From Metellina segmentata (Eukaryota > Arthropoda > Arachnida > Araneae > Tetragnathidae): a DNA stretch of 64,000 bases. The notes under the pieces are model-generated. The model saw only the letters and a list, made by a program, of their open reading frames with translations. It searched no databases and was not told where the DNA came from. Positions within the stretch are counted from its first letter, which is position 1; each line of letters starts with the position of its first letter. Position numbers and translations under genes: made by a program. The DNA is taken from contig OX375881.1 in the NCBI GenBank assembly GCA_947359465.1, positions 34,327,742 to 34,391,741 on the forward strand, in the 5' to 3' direction. Below are positions 21,419 through 31,419 of the stretch, piece after piece.

Positions 21419-21666
21419 CATGGAACTAGCCTTCTATAAACGAATTCCAGCATTAGATGTCAAACTAGTATTACGTAAAAGTTTAACCAATGTCATATTT
21501 ATTGAGTTAGTTTAGTCAGCAAAATAGTTCTGTAGGATTAAATTTTAAGTACAAAGCCACAAATATTTCAGTCAGTTCTTATAAGAAAGTTTGGTCTATC
21601 TACATGACAATTAACTTTCGTATAATGTTTTGAAATAACATGAATAGGGAGGATTTAATTTTACAG

Positions 21667-21772
21667 AGTTGGAATAATTAAATTCATTACACAACAGTTG
21701 GCGAGACGTAAGTTATTGAATGAGGAATATCGTTATGCATTCGTGAGCTACTGGTAATTATGCTCTAGAAAT
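21667..21772. repeat. 106-bp direct repeat, copy 1
   Basis: Near-identical to 22120-22225 (one clear difference, GTTATGCAT versus GTTATACAT), 453 bp apart. It could be a segmental duplication or the two ends of a small retroposon-like element. No coding potential. Confidence 0.9.
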
Positions 21773-21924
21773 CTATGCGAAGGAATTAATTTTACCTTCA
21801 TTTAAAATTTATGTGATTTGTATGCGTTATATTAGTTTTGGAGGGGAGATTTGAGCATTTCATTTCATTAGCTTCGAGAGAATTTTCCATTATTAGTGAA
21901 AGGAACTAGTATTTTCTAATTAGT

Positions 21925-21965
21925 ATAGGGCAGAGGTGGCGAACATTTTTATGTGCGATAGTCAC
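21925..21965 (+). repeat. hAT-type terminal motif
   Basis: GGGCAGAGGTGGCGAACATT is a typical hAT 5' end (CAGxGGTGGGCAAAC...). It lies between the two 106-bp repeats. No opposite end was found. Confidence 0.45.
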
Positions 21966-22119
21966 AAATGCACAAAACATATTCATGGTGCTGTTGACGT
22001 GCCTAGCAGTTTGTAAATGGAGGATAACAATATAAAATTCATTATTGCAGAATTTTAGTGAGACAAATTCAAAAATTAATATTCATTTCATAAAAATGAA
22101 CTCATGACATGACATACAC

Positions 22120-22225
22120 AGTTGGAATAATTAAATTCATTACACAACAGTTGGCGAGACGTAAGTTATTGAATGAGGAATATCGTTATACATTCGTGAG
22201 CTACTGGTAATTATGCTCTAGAAAT
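22120..22225. repeat. 106-bp direct repeat, copy 2
   Basis: Partner of 21667-21772. Confidence 0.9.
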
Positions 22226-22309
22226 TTCTACACACATTTCGTCCCTCGTCTTTAGAGTTTTGAGTGATATAATTTTCTATTGGCAGACTTGGTTTAACTT
22301 TACATACTT

Positions 22310-22790
22310 TCAGCATTATATTTCGAAGAATTCTACAGCGAAATAATACAGTGTTGTGTACCTCTTGTCTTCGATGTTACCTTTCTCATTTACTCTATCG
22401 TTGGCAATTTTCTTGACTGTTAAGGCTTTCTGATCAACAGTTTCTGATTCAGAAGTTAACTTTCTTGCTTCTGTGTAGCTCCATTTAATTAGATTGTCCA
22501 CATTGCTTTCTTTATCTGTATAAATCAAGCCAAATTGTTAGAAAATTTGAGTAATCTCTGGATACAGTTTAAAATATCTTACATGTAAGAAAAATGGGTG
22601 ATAATTTTCCACTACTACTGTTTTGACATTTTCCTATTTCTTCCTGGAGGTTGTTTCAAAGTTGCCTGGTTGAAGACAAGTTTCCAGCCATATCTAGAAT
22701 CTATTTCTATTTACAACCAAAAGCTCCAAACCAGCTTCATAGGCTTTATTTTTTTCTACACCAGCAAAAAGATTGTGGTGTTTTGTCCAT
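22310..22790 (-). pseudogene. Copia gag fragment, inverted copy
   Basis: The reverse complement aligns with the gag region of the Copia element at about 26,030-26,300: both share ATATGGCTGGAAACTTGTCT and AAATAGGAAAATGTCAAAAC. It is read as LIKWSYTEARKLTSESETVD near the 3' side. The fragment was broken off from another copy of the same family, in opposite orientation and 3 kb away. Confidence 0.8.
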
Positions 22791-22799
22791 ACCTCATCA

Positions 22800-25350
22800 G
22801 GGCTGTAAAGAATTTTTATTTGACTTGAGCTTTAACTTTTAACTTACTGAAATGATCACAGCTTAGTTTTCAATTTTTTTGAAATTTTATAGCACCACGA
22901 TCTTATTAAGAGTGATTAATAATGGCAGTTATGCTGATTATTTTTTAAATGTTGATTAAATCATTCTTTAAAACGACGCTATAATCATGTTCAGATTTCA
23001 AGGGATTTTGCACATAAATAATTAGATTTAACTTCTCATAGAGGTCGATCTAAGAAAGCTCCGATTGGAGAACTTAATATTTATAAATAAATAAAGTAAT
23101 TCCAGTTTTTAACAAAATATATTTATTATTCGAATTTCAATATTACGACTTACATCACTTTTTCTTAACTACGATTTCACTTTATCTGCTGTACGTTACT
23201 TAATCCTCCTCGTGGTAATCTTTACGAGTTCTCACGTCATTAGTGAATCTGACCAGATCTTGGTGATCAAAAAAATCTTAAAAAATAACTGACCCGATTT
23301 TCGTCACGTCATCATCAAAAATTTGACAATACCTTGATGCGATACCAAGATCTGGTCAGTTTTTATAATAACGAGATATCTCGTCAAGACAGACACCCCA
23401 GGAGGGCCGAGGCTACTTAAATACATAAATATATCCTCTCATTTGATATTTTGATGTTTAGGAGTGCTATAGATGGGCAGTAGGAAATGAGATAGATTCC
23501 CTTGACGAAACTAAAACCACTAAACGTGTGTTAGGTTCTTATTGTTACTTGTTTTATTACTTACTTATTTGTTTAATTTTATCATGATTAACACTGTGTC
23601 AGTTGACCAATGTGAAAGCTTGATTGTTTTTCTTTTTTTCATAATTTATACTCAATTGAAACATGCGTTGAGTGTATGGATAAAGTTGAAATTTGTCGAA
23701 CCTGACTGAATAAACGATATTTTTTCTGAAATATGTGGTGTAATTTTAGCTGTATATTCAGGCTCTCCAGCTGTTACGGAATTTCCGTACTTGCTTCGGA
23801 AATTAGGTGAAAACTACGGAGCTACGGATATATAGTGAAACAGATCTCGTCATCTGAAATTTTGGAATCTGATAGAGCTGATGTAGCTTAGTATAAAATT
23901 TCCCAAATCAAGCATAGCAATTGTAAGGTTCGCCATCTCGCATCTTGCAAGAAATGAAATGTCAAGCTGGCAACCTAAGAACAAGGAGAGAGAGAGGGGG
24001 GTAACTTGGAGCTTGGAAAAAGGAGGAGGAAGATGGACCGGGCATAAGTTAAACGAGACCTACTTTGTTTAGATGTGGGAGGAAATTAAACTTTACAATG
24101 CATATCCAAATGTAAATGCTACTATATACTACATGTAATCTACGTGATGTGACCGATTAAATTTAGTAAAATATACTTTAAAATGGAATTTTGGCTATGT
24201 GTTAATTGAGTCTTTTACTGAACTTTCACGACGGAGTTCATCAAACAACCATCGGCCTCGGAGCACCAATGCAATGGGAATTCAAAATATGTGGCATTGC
24301 CTAAAATAATGTTGTCAGTTTTGTCAGTACCTCACAGCAATGGAAGCAGTGGGAGAATTTTCAGCATGGTTCGAAAAAAAAAAAGAAAACCGAATCTCGT
24401 TCCAGAATGAACACTAAAACACTGGAGTCACTCCTCATAACAAAAATGAATGTGGAAGTTTGTTACGATGTTAAACTAAGCAATGACTACTTAAGAAAAG
24501 CATAAAGTGCTTGCTATTCAATGCAAAAAAAATTATAGATGAGATGTTAATAAATAGGTAATTAGTTTGATGAACAAAATCGTATTGTGTGTCTTAAAAT
24601 AAGATTCATTCACTTATATATTTGTCAATAATTTTGAATATTGTTTAAAAATATTTGTTTCATTTAATTATTCAATAATTGTTTAATTTTATTTCATTAT
24701 TTTAATTATTAATTAATTAATTAGTTTAATATTTAGTAAATTTTTATTAATTTTTATTGTTCATCAACAATTTATTGATACTATGTCGGTAAGAATTGCT
24801 ACTGATGACTGGGTTACCAATGTTGGAGAGTATGTGTATATTGGACATTCATTAATTCCTATGCAGCTCTTCCTATAGAAAAAACAAGGATACTTCTTAA
24901 AGTGGTGCAAAGTATCCCAAGCTCCAGAGAGACATTGTTCCAAAATCCAACAAAATAAAAAATTATATAACACATATTTTTAAGTTTTTTAGATCATGAA
25001 TCTGTGCATTGTGTGTGTTATACGAAAAATTAATTCATATCAAGAAAGAGTGATTTAGACTGATATAACATAACAAAAACATGAAATTTCCGAAATGATA
25101 GCAAAAACTGGAGACGCAGATCACGTTGTATCCAAACTCTACCATTGATTAAAATCATATTTAAATACTTTCGTGAGAAATTTCTCAGGCACAGTGAATA
25201 AATATTAAATTGTGAAGTAATAATAACAATAACAGCAAAAATTAAACTGCTCCAGAGTTTAAATTTTTCTAGCTGGGTTCACAAATCTGGTGTACTAGTG
25301 AGAGAGTTACGTTATGAGTAAAACATATGGAATGTATTTTACGAAGTAGA
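22800..25350. other. Unassigned AT-rich sequence
   Basis: No gene seen. It contains a small inverted pair, CTGACCAGATCTTGGT (about 23,245) and ACCAAGATCTGGTCAG (about 23,346), and the palindrome ACGAGATATCTCGT near 23,373. There is also a local ACGGAATTTCCGT palindrome near 23,780. These may be tiny MITE relics. Confidence 0.45.
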
Positions 25351-25353
25351 TAT

Positions 25354-25613
25354 TGTTGAATAATATATTGTTTTATTTTTTTGTTAAGTGCAAATGAGAG
25401 ATAAATCTAAACTCTATTAACTTTTGTTATGTTGCTCGAGCTCTGTTGTTGTTTAAAAATTATTTTAAATAGTATTCTTCACAGAGAAAGAATCATATTT
25501 CTCTGTGGTATTATTTCTATACTGTCAAGAAAGTGTTTAGTTTTTGATTCTACAATTTTAATTTATATTAAAAATTTAGTTATATTTCTAGTTATTAAAA
25601 ATTTATTGTAAAA
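25354..25613 (+). repeat. Copia 5' LTR and primer-binding site
   Basis: The LTR appears to start TGTTGAATAATATATTG and end near 25,613. GGTTATGGGGCC follows at 25614-25625. That is close to the primer-binding site of many arthropod Copia elements, which use an internal tRNA fragment. The gag ATG is 70 bp further on. The 3' LTR is missing, so the ends cannot be confirmed by comparison. Confidence 0.6.
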
Positions 25614-25694
25614 GGTTATGGGGCCAAAATACGTTTCCTAACCCTAACACCATTTTTTTCTTGAGAAAAAAGTAAACAGAAGTAAGAAAAAATC

Positions 25695-26300
25695 ATGCAG
25701 AAAATTGAACTTCTTCAAGGAAGAGAAAGCTGGGAAGATTGGACAAATTTGATTCAGATCATATTAGAAAGAATTCCAAATGCAATGGAATTAATTAAAT
25801 AATTCCTAAAGAACCCAGTGTAGCAGTGTAACATTAGAAGAAAGAAATGTCTATAAAAAGACGTGGAAAAATTGAACAATACACAGTCAGAAATAATGTT
25901 TCTATTAGTTTCAAACTTGAGCCCAAAAGTTGAAGCTCAAATAAAAATTATTTGAAGCCTAGATGAAGTATGGACAGAAATCCACAGTTGTTTTGCTGGT
26001 TTAGAAGAAAATAAAGCCTTTGAAACTTGTTTGGAGCTTTTGGTTGTAAATGGAAATAGAGTCTAAATATGGCTGGAAACTTGTCTTCAACTATACAACT
26101 TTGAAACAACCTCCAAGAAGAAATAGGAAAATGTCAAAACAGCAATAACGGAAAATTGCCACCAATTTTTCTTATGTTTAAGATATTTGAAAATTGTATC
26201 CAGAGATTATTTAAATTTTCAGACAACTTGGCTTGATTTAATAAAGATAAAGAAATGAATGCATGTGAACAATCTCATCAACTGGCACTGCACAGAAGCA
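25695..26300 (+). pseudogene. Copia gag, broken
   Basis: Starts at ATG 25695 (MQKIELLQGRESWEDWTN), the usual beginning of Copia-type gag, and meets a stop after about 35 codons. Downstream matches the inverted fragment at 22310-22790. Confidence 0.7.
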
Positions 26301-26309
26301 AGCAAGTTA

Positions 26310-26638
26310 ATCTCTAAATCACAAAGTGCACACATTCACCCAGCACTCGGTCCACCCATGCATTTTTTCATTGAGTTTGTTGTCGAAAGTTGTAGCGCAG
26401 GCGTTTTGTTGCTCTATAATTGTTGACCCTGAAAATGGCCAGTTTTTGAAATGGCACTGAAAAGAGTCCTTGTTTTTTACATTTTGAAAGAAAGTAGTGC
26501 AATGAACTTTAATTCATCTTTTTTCAATAACATTTCATCTGATAACGCTATAAATTTGATTGAGTCGCGAGGCTTCGTGGTGAACAAACAATCGTACATG
26601 GCTGCCAAATCGCGATACCTAATAACGTCTTTTTTGTG

Positions 26639-26678
<40 letters not shown>

Positions 26679-26690
26679 CCAATGGCGGGC
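26310..26690. other. Unidentified insertion in the Copia gag region
   Basis: Foreign to Copia and ends in a (TA)n run at 26641-26673. A short plus frame, MNFNSSFFNNISSDNAINLI and on to about 26,636, is not recognised. Confidence 0.4.
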
Positions 26691-26882
26691 ATTGTTGATT
26701 TGTAATCATTTTGCCACTACAAGGCCAAAAGTGATGGCCACTTGTGAAGAAGCAGCCAATGGACGACCATCATTACCCCTAACAAAGAACAGTGCAATTC
26801 ACATCCATGCCGTGATCCCGGATTCGAACCAGGAGTCTTCCGATCCAGAGACCAAAACCACTAGACCGGTCGGTCGGCGGAA
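26690..26882 (-). mobile_element. tRNA-derived SINE, minus strand
   Basis: The head, read on the minus strand from 26882, is CCGACCGACCGGTCTAGTGG, then CTGGTTCGAATCCGGGATCA with a good B box. It is close to the head at 5485, but the body (ending near the TA tract) differs, so it is a related but distinct SINE. Not a functional tRNA gene. Confidence 0.7.
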
Positions 26883-27049
26883 TTATATACAATATATAGA
26901 TAAAATGACAGAAATCTCAAGAGAAGTAAATGTCTTCATGTTATCAATAGATGATCATGCATTTGTTACAGAAAGTGATGGCGAAGAAAACGTACTTTGA
27001 TAATACTGTCCCAAGATATACTACTAACCAAGATTAATTTTTTAAAACC

Positions 27050-27915
27050 TATAGTGAATTTGAACAATCTGTAAAAGTAAGTTCTGCAAATGGACAAGAC
27101 GTAAAAGTTTTGGGTTAAGGAACAATTGAAGTTGAATCATTTGTGGATGGAAATATTCTTCACTTAGTTCTTGAAAATGTATGGTATGTTCCTGATATTA
27201 AGAATTTTTTTTCAATTCTACAAACTCATGATAAACTATCTACCAGTGTATTTATCTCAGGACCAAATAGACGTAGCCTAAAGGTAAACAAGAAAACATA
27301 TTTTAATGGCTATCATAAAGAGAATGGAGGAATGTTTAAAGTAGAAATTAAAGCAAAATCATCACAGTCGACAGAAGCAAATTTGATATATATCAAAATA
27401 CTTTGCAGCTTTATCATGAAAGAATGGGTCATCAAGATAAAATATATATTAAAGATCTTATTGAGAGACAGTTTAAAACAAGGACAAACATTAAAGATGA
27501 ACATTGGAAAAATGGAAATGGTATTAAAGAAAAAATGTATCGTCAGAAATTTGTAACTCGACCACAAGCAACCAATCAGGGACAGACACTGAATGGAGAT
27601 ATTTGTAAACCATTTCAAGTTCCATCAAATTCAGGCTTTCGTTACTTTGTTTGCTTTAAAGATGATTTTCCTCGAATGAGCTTTGTTCACTTTATCAAAG
27701 AAAAGTCAGAAGCTCTGGAAAAGTTAAATCATATGCTTGAAGAAGCAAAAGCACAAGATTATCCAATAAAAGAATTCCTCAATGACATTGGTGGAGAGTT
27801 TGATAATACGCAAATTAGAACGTCACAAAAGAAATCGTGTGAGACAGCTGTATACAACACCATATACTCAACAGCAAAATGGATGTGCCATACGAGAGAA
27901 TGGAACCAAAGTTGA
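27050..27915 (+). pseudogene. Copia protease end, pre-integrase and integrase
   Basis: VLENVWYVPDIKNFFSILQT (27165-27225) is the conserved stretch after the Copia protease. LYHERMGHQDKIYIKDLIER (27405-27465) carries the HH part of the integrase zinc region. The integrase core follows: NGDICKPFQVPSNSGFRYFV with its Asp, and FLNDIGGEFDN for the second Asp. Frameshifts separate the blocks and the third acid block is damaged. Confidence 0.85.
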
Positions 27916-28439
27916 GCCAGCTAGATCTCATGTATTCCAGAAAGAATTTTCCCACAAAAGTTTTGGGCAGAGCTAATCAATACAGCAGCATATATACTAA
28001 GAACTGCGAAGTCCTTGACTGATGAAAAGTCGCCATTTGAAGTACGGTAAGACAAAACTTGAAGACTTAAGCACCTGCGAGTGATTGCAACAGCATGCAG
28101 TGGATCGATTCCTAATCAAAAGAGAAACAAGATAAATCCAAATGCAAGATCTGGTATTTTAATAGGCTATGATGGGTGATGATAGCTTCAGAATTTATGA
28201 TGAAATAAATGATTCGGTATTTCGCTGTCGTGAGGTAGTATTCCAAAAGGAAAATTTTTTAAATTCACTACCTGTGACTGTAGAATCAGAAGAAACTACA
28301 AATGAAGGTATTGAAAATAAATCTGAATAAAATTTAAGTGAACAAAGGGAAACTGACAAGATCAGGGTAAAACAGCAAAACACAGCAGATCAAAAACAAC
28401 TTATGGATAGATCTAGATTTAAGAAACCTTCAAGATAGG

Positions 28440-29330
28440 ATGATTTCAGTTTGCAATCAATATTGGAAAATATGGATGAACCAGGAGCCAATGATGAAGC
28501 AATAAGGACTAAACTTAAAAGAAAGTGGTTACATGTTATGGACAGTAAAATAAAATATCTGAAGGAAAACCAAACTTCGGAAGTAGCTGATTTGCCACCT
28601 GGATTCAAGCAGATTGCAAGCAAATGGGTTTTAATACTTAAAACTAACCAGGATGGCTCAATAGATAAATGAAAGGCAAGTTTAGTAGCAAAAGGTTTTT
28701 CACAACGAAAGGGAGTTAACTAAAGAAACATTTAGTCCAGTAACAAATAAAAATACTGCCCGTACCTTTATTAGCGTGACAGCTAGTGAAAATAAGCTTT
28801 TAATGCAATTTGATATTTCAAAAGCCTTTTTGTATGGATAACTTTCTGATGAAAGCAATATGCCTTAACCTGAAGGCTTTAGTGATGGAACAAATAAAAT
28901 TTGTAGACAAAACCGTAGCTTAAATGGGCTTAAGCAAGTTACTAGATGTTAGAATGAAATATTTGGAAGTATTCTCGAATAGCTAGGTTTCTCTCTCACT
29001 AGAAGTGCATCTGATCCTTGTTTATTTATCAGAAATAGAAATGATCATAGGATCATATTTGCGCTCTATGTGGATGATGGTTTAGTTGTATCAACAAACT
29101 AAGATGAAATAAATAAATTCTTAAATGAATTAAAAACAGAATATAAGATTATCTTCAAACCTACTTTATTTGTATTGGTATCGAGATTGAACAAAGAAAT
29201 GATGGTTCAATAAAGATCACCCAATCAAGCTATATTAAGAAAATATTGGAAGATTTTGGAGTGAAAAATTGTAAAGCAGATTCAACACCAATTACTAATA
29301 ATTCTCAAGATAAATACTGATATAAAAGGG
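28440..29330 (+). pseudogene. Copia reverse transcriptase
   Basis: LPPGFKQIASKWVLILKTNQ (28,590-28,650), QFDISKAFLYG near 28,805 and ALYVDDGLV near 29,060 are the conserved Copia RT blocks, with the catalytic YVDD intact. Several stops interrupt the frame. Confidence 0.85.
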
Positions 29331-29519
29331 AACTTTTCCTTCAGATCAGATATAGGAACTATTCTATGTTTATCAACTGGATCAAGACCAGATATAGCAT
29401 TTTCCGTTAACTATTTAGCAAGAAGTGTTGAAAATCCTACCAGTACATGTATTGAAAAATCAAGAGGATATTCAGAAATTTAAAGTGAACACAAGAAAAA
29501 GGTATCATTTACAAATCCA

Positions 29520-29852
29520 ACTTTAATCAAGGACATTTAGAAGAATTTAGCGATGTCGACTATGCTGAAGATGATAAAACCAAACGTTCAACAACTGGTA
29601 TTGTTTGCTTGTATGCAGATGGAGCAATACTGTGAACAAGCAAGACAGTTGCTTCAGTTGCACTCTCAACAACAGAAGCAGAAATAGTTGCAGCAATTGA
29701 AGCAACAAAGGATTAGGTTTGGTTTAGCAGATTGTTTAAAGAAATGTCTTATGTTGAAGCAAAACCAATCCTTTGGGTAGATAATGGAGCAGCAATAAGA
29801 CTTGAAAAGAATCCGGAGTTCCATAGAAGAACCAAACACATAAAGGTGCGTC
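29520..29852 (+). pseudogene. Copia RNase H, truncated
   Basis: Reads KRSTTGIVCLYADGAIL, ALSTTEAEIVAAIEATKD and ILWVDNGAAIRLEKNPEFHR, then RTKHIKVRHF, the familiar Copia C-terminal RNase H. Copia sequence stops here and Tc1 transposase sequence starts in the next bases. Confidence 0.85.
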
Positions 29853-30385
29853 ATTTTTGTCAGAATAGAGCTCAGATGTTTCAAATTGATGTTCAGCGTC
29901 ATACTGGAAGAACGCCTGGCGTTATGGTCTGGGGTGCTTTTGGATATCATGGGGATTCCGCCTACACCAAATTGTTGGGACCCTGAACAGCGGGCACTAC
30001 ATCAGGGAAGCTGTGGAATCCGAGATCTTACCCTTCTAGTAAAGCATTCTCAGAGCTGTAATTTCAGCAAGACAATGCTCGTCTACGTGGAGCTCGGAAT
30101 GTACAAGCCTTCTTCAGTGCACGACAAATTCCGCTTCTTCCATCGCCTGCACGTTTTCCTGATATGTCTCCCATGGACCATGCCTGGGATTACATCGGTT
30201 GGCGACTCGCTTGTCATGCAGAGAGGACTGCGGAATTTTGGAATTAGATAGAGGCTATCTGGAATGCCATTCCTCAGCATGACATTCAGAATCTGTATGA
30301 TTCGGTGCCATGACGGTACAGGCTCTCATAGCTGCGAGTGGCGGCTGAACAAGATATTGATTTTTGGCATAATTTTTGTTTTATT
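29853..30385 (+). pseudogene. Tc1-like transposase C-terminal half
   Basis: RHTGRTPGVMVWGAFGYHGD (29,900-29,960), FQQDNARLRGARNVQAFFSA with the second catalytic Asp (about 30,065), and PDMSPMDHAWDYIGWRL, where the catalytic Glu position reads Asp. The N-terminal half is absent. The open frame spanning 29,732-29,986 is a chimera of Copia RNase H and this fragment. Confidence 0.85.
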
Positions 30386-30429
30386 GCTCTGTAAATTTGA
30401 CTGCTTAATTAAACCACAATCTCTTATAT

Positions 30430-30548
30430 TATTCATAATTCCCATTTGGTTTGCGAAGCAATTACCGGGGTATAGTGAGCAGTGGTCACACCTGACCACA
30501 CGAAAAGAACTGCAACGGGCAACGCAGTGCTGGCTACGCAGTGGCTAG
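30430..30548 (+). repeat. Helitron-like 3' end fragment
   Basis: Contains GAGCAGTGGTCACACCTGAC and ends GCAGTGGCTAG followed by T. It shares this end with copies at 10.9, 45.4 and 54.3 kb. CTAG|T is consistent with a Helitron terminus. Confidence 0.5.
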
Positions 30549-30630
30549 TAAGTAATACGTGGAATAAATTTTATTTTTTGTGATGATTCTTTCACAGTGT
30601 TGCAATTTTCACGAACAATAGTGCAGATAT

Positions 30631-31011
30631 TTATTCAAAAGTAAAAATTTTGCTTTATTTTTATCAGATCATAGATTTAAAAAATGCTATCTATATACAG
30701 TGGCTCCCAAAAGTAACTTACCCTTACGAATTTCAATGAAATACGGATCTAACCATTAATAAAAATTAATAATTCAGAATGTGTGTGTGGGAATATTTTG
30801 ATAATATCTATAACTTGTTCCTCCTAACAAATATACATAAAATATTTTACAAACGTAGTAAATCTTTTTTTTTTTTTTTGGAAAATCAATAATCAAGAAG
30901 TAACAAAAAGTTACATCACAAAGTATTCGTACACTTTAAGAAAATCTCGTATATTAGTATATATCACAATATTTTTGTAAATTAATACTTCAAAGTAAAT
31001 TATTCAAAAAT
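30631..31011. repeat. Tandem duplication of a Tc1 end and its flank
   Basis: The segment including the flank (CATAGATTTAAAAAATGCTA) and the Tc1 terminus CAGTGGCTCCCAAAAGTAAC starting at 30698 is repeated 380 bp later, with the terminus at 31078. About 200 bp of subterminal sequence is shared too. Confidence 0.85.
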
Positions 31012-31140
31012 ATATTCAAAAGTAAAAAAATGTATTTATATTTACTCGACCATAGATTAAAAAATACTATCTATATACAGTGGTTCCCAAAACTATATTT
31101 CCCTTACGAATTTCAATGAAATACGGCTTTAACTATTGAT

Positions 31141-31250
31141 GTTGTTGTTTGTTGTTTCTTATGCCTACACTGGCAGACCAGAGGAGTGCCAGGCCCGTCG
31201 AAGACGGCAAGAGGCGAGGGGGGTGCGCCTTCCATGTTATTGAGCCCCAT
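31141..31250 (-). mobile_element. 5'-truncated SINE (family 2) with target duplication
   Basis: Flanked by the 13-bp duplication TTTAACTATTGAT (31128-31140 and 31251-31263). Matches the 3' part of the full copy at 52481-52923: ATGCCTACACTGGCAGACCA, GGTGCGCCTTCCATGTTATT. The AAC-rich tail is at the left, so the SINE points to the minus strand. Confidence 0.9.
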
Positions 31251-31419
31251 TTTAACTATTGATAAAAATTATTAATATTTCAGAATGGGATTTTTTTAAT
31301 AATATATATAACTTGTTCTTAACAAATCTACATAAAATATTTTACAAACGTAGTAAAAGTTTTTTTTTTTGGAAAACCAATCATCAAGAAGTAACAAAAA
31401 GTTACAACACAAAATTTTT

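Larger units (their letters stand above)
25354..29852 (+). mobile_element. Degraded Copia LTR retrotransposon, 3' truncated
   Basis: Plus-strand Copia order: 5' LTR, gag, protease/pre-integrase, integrase, RT, RNase H. Many stops and frameshifts. Foreign DNA (about 26,310-26,890, including a (TA)n tract and a SINE) interrupts the gag region. It ends within RNase H at about 29,852, directly against a Tc1 fragment, without a 3' LTR. Confidence 0.9.

Noticed and set aside
26800..26882. tRNA gene on the minus strand
   Set aside because: Same reason: SINE head, degenerate cloverleaf.
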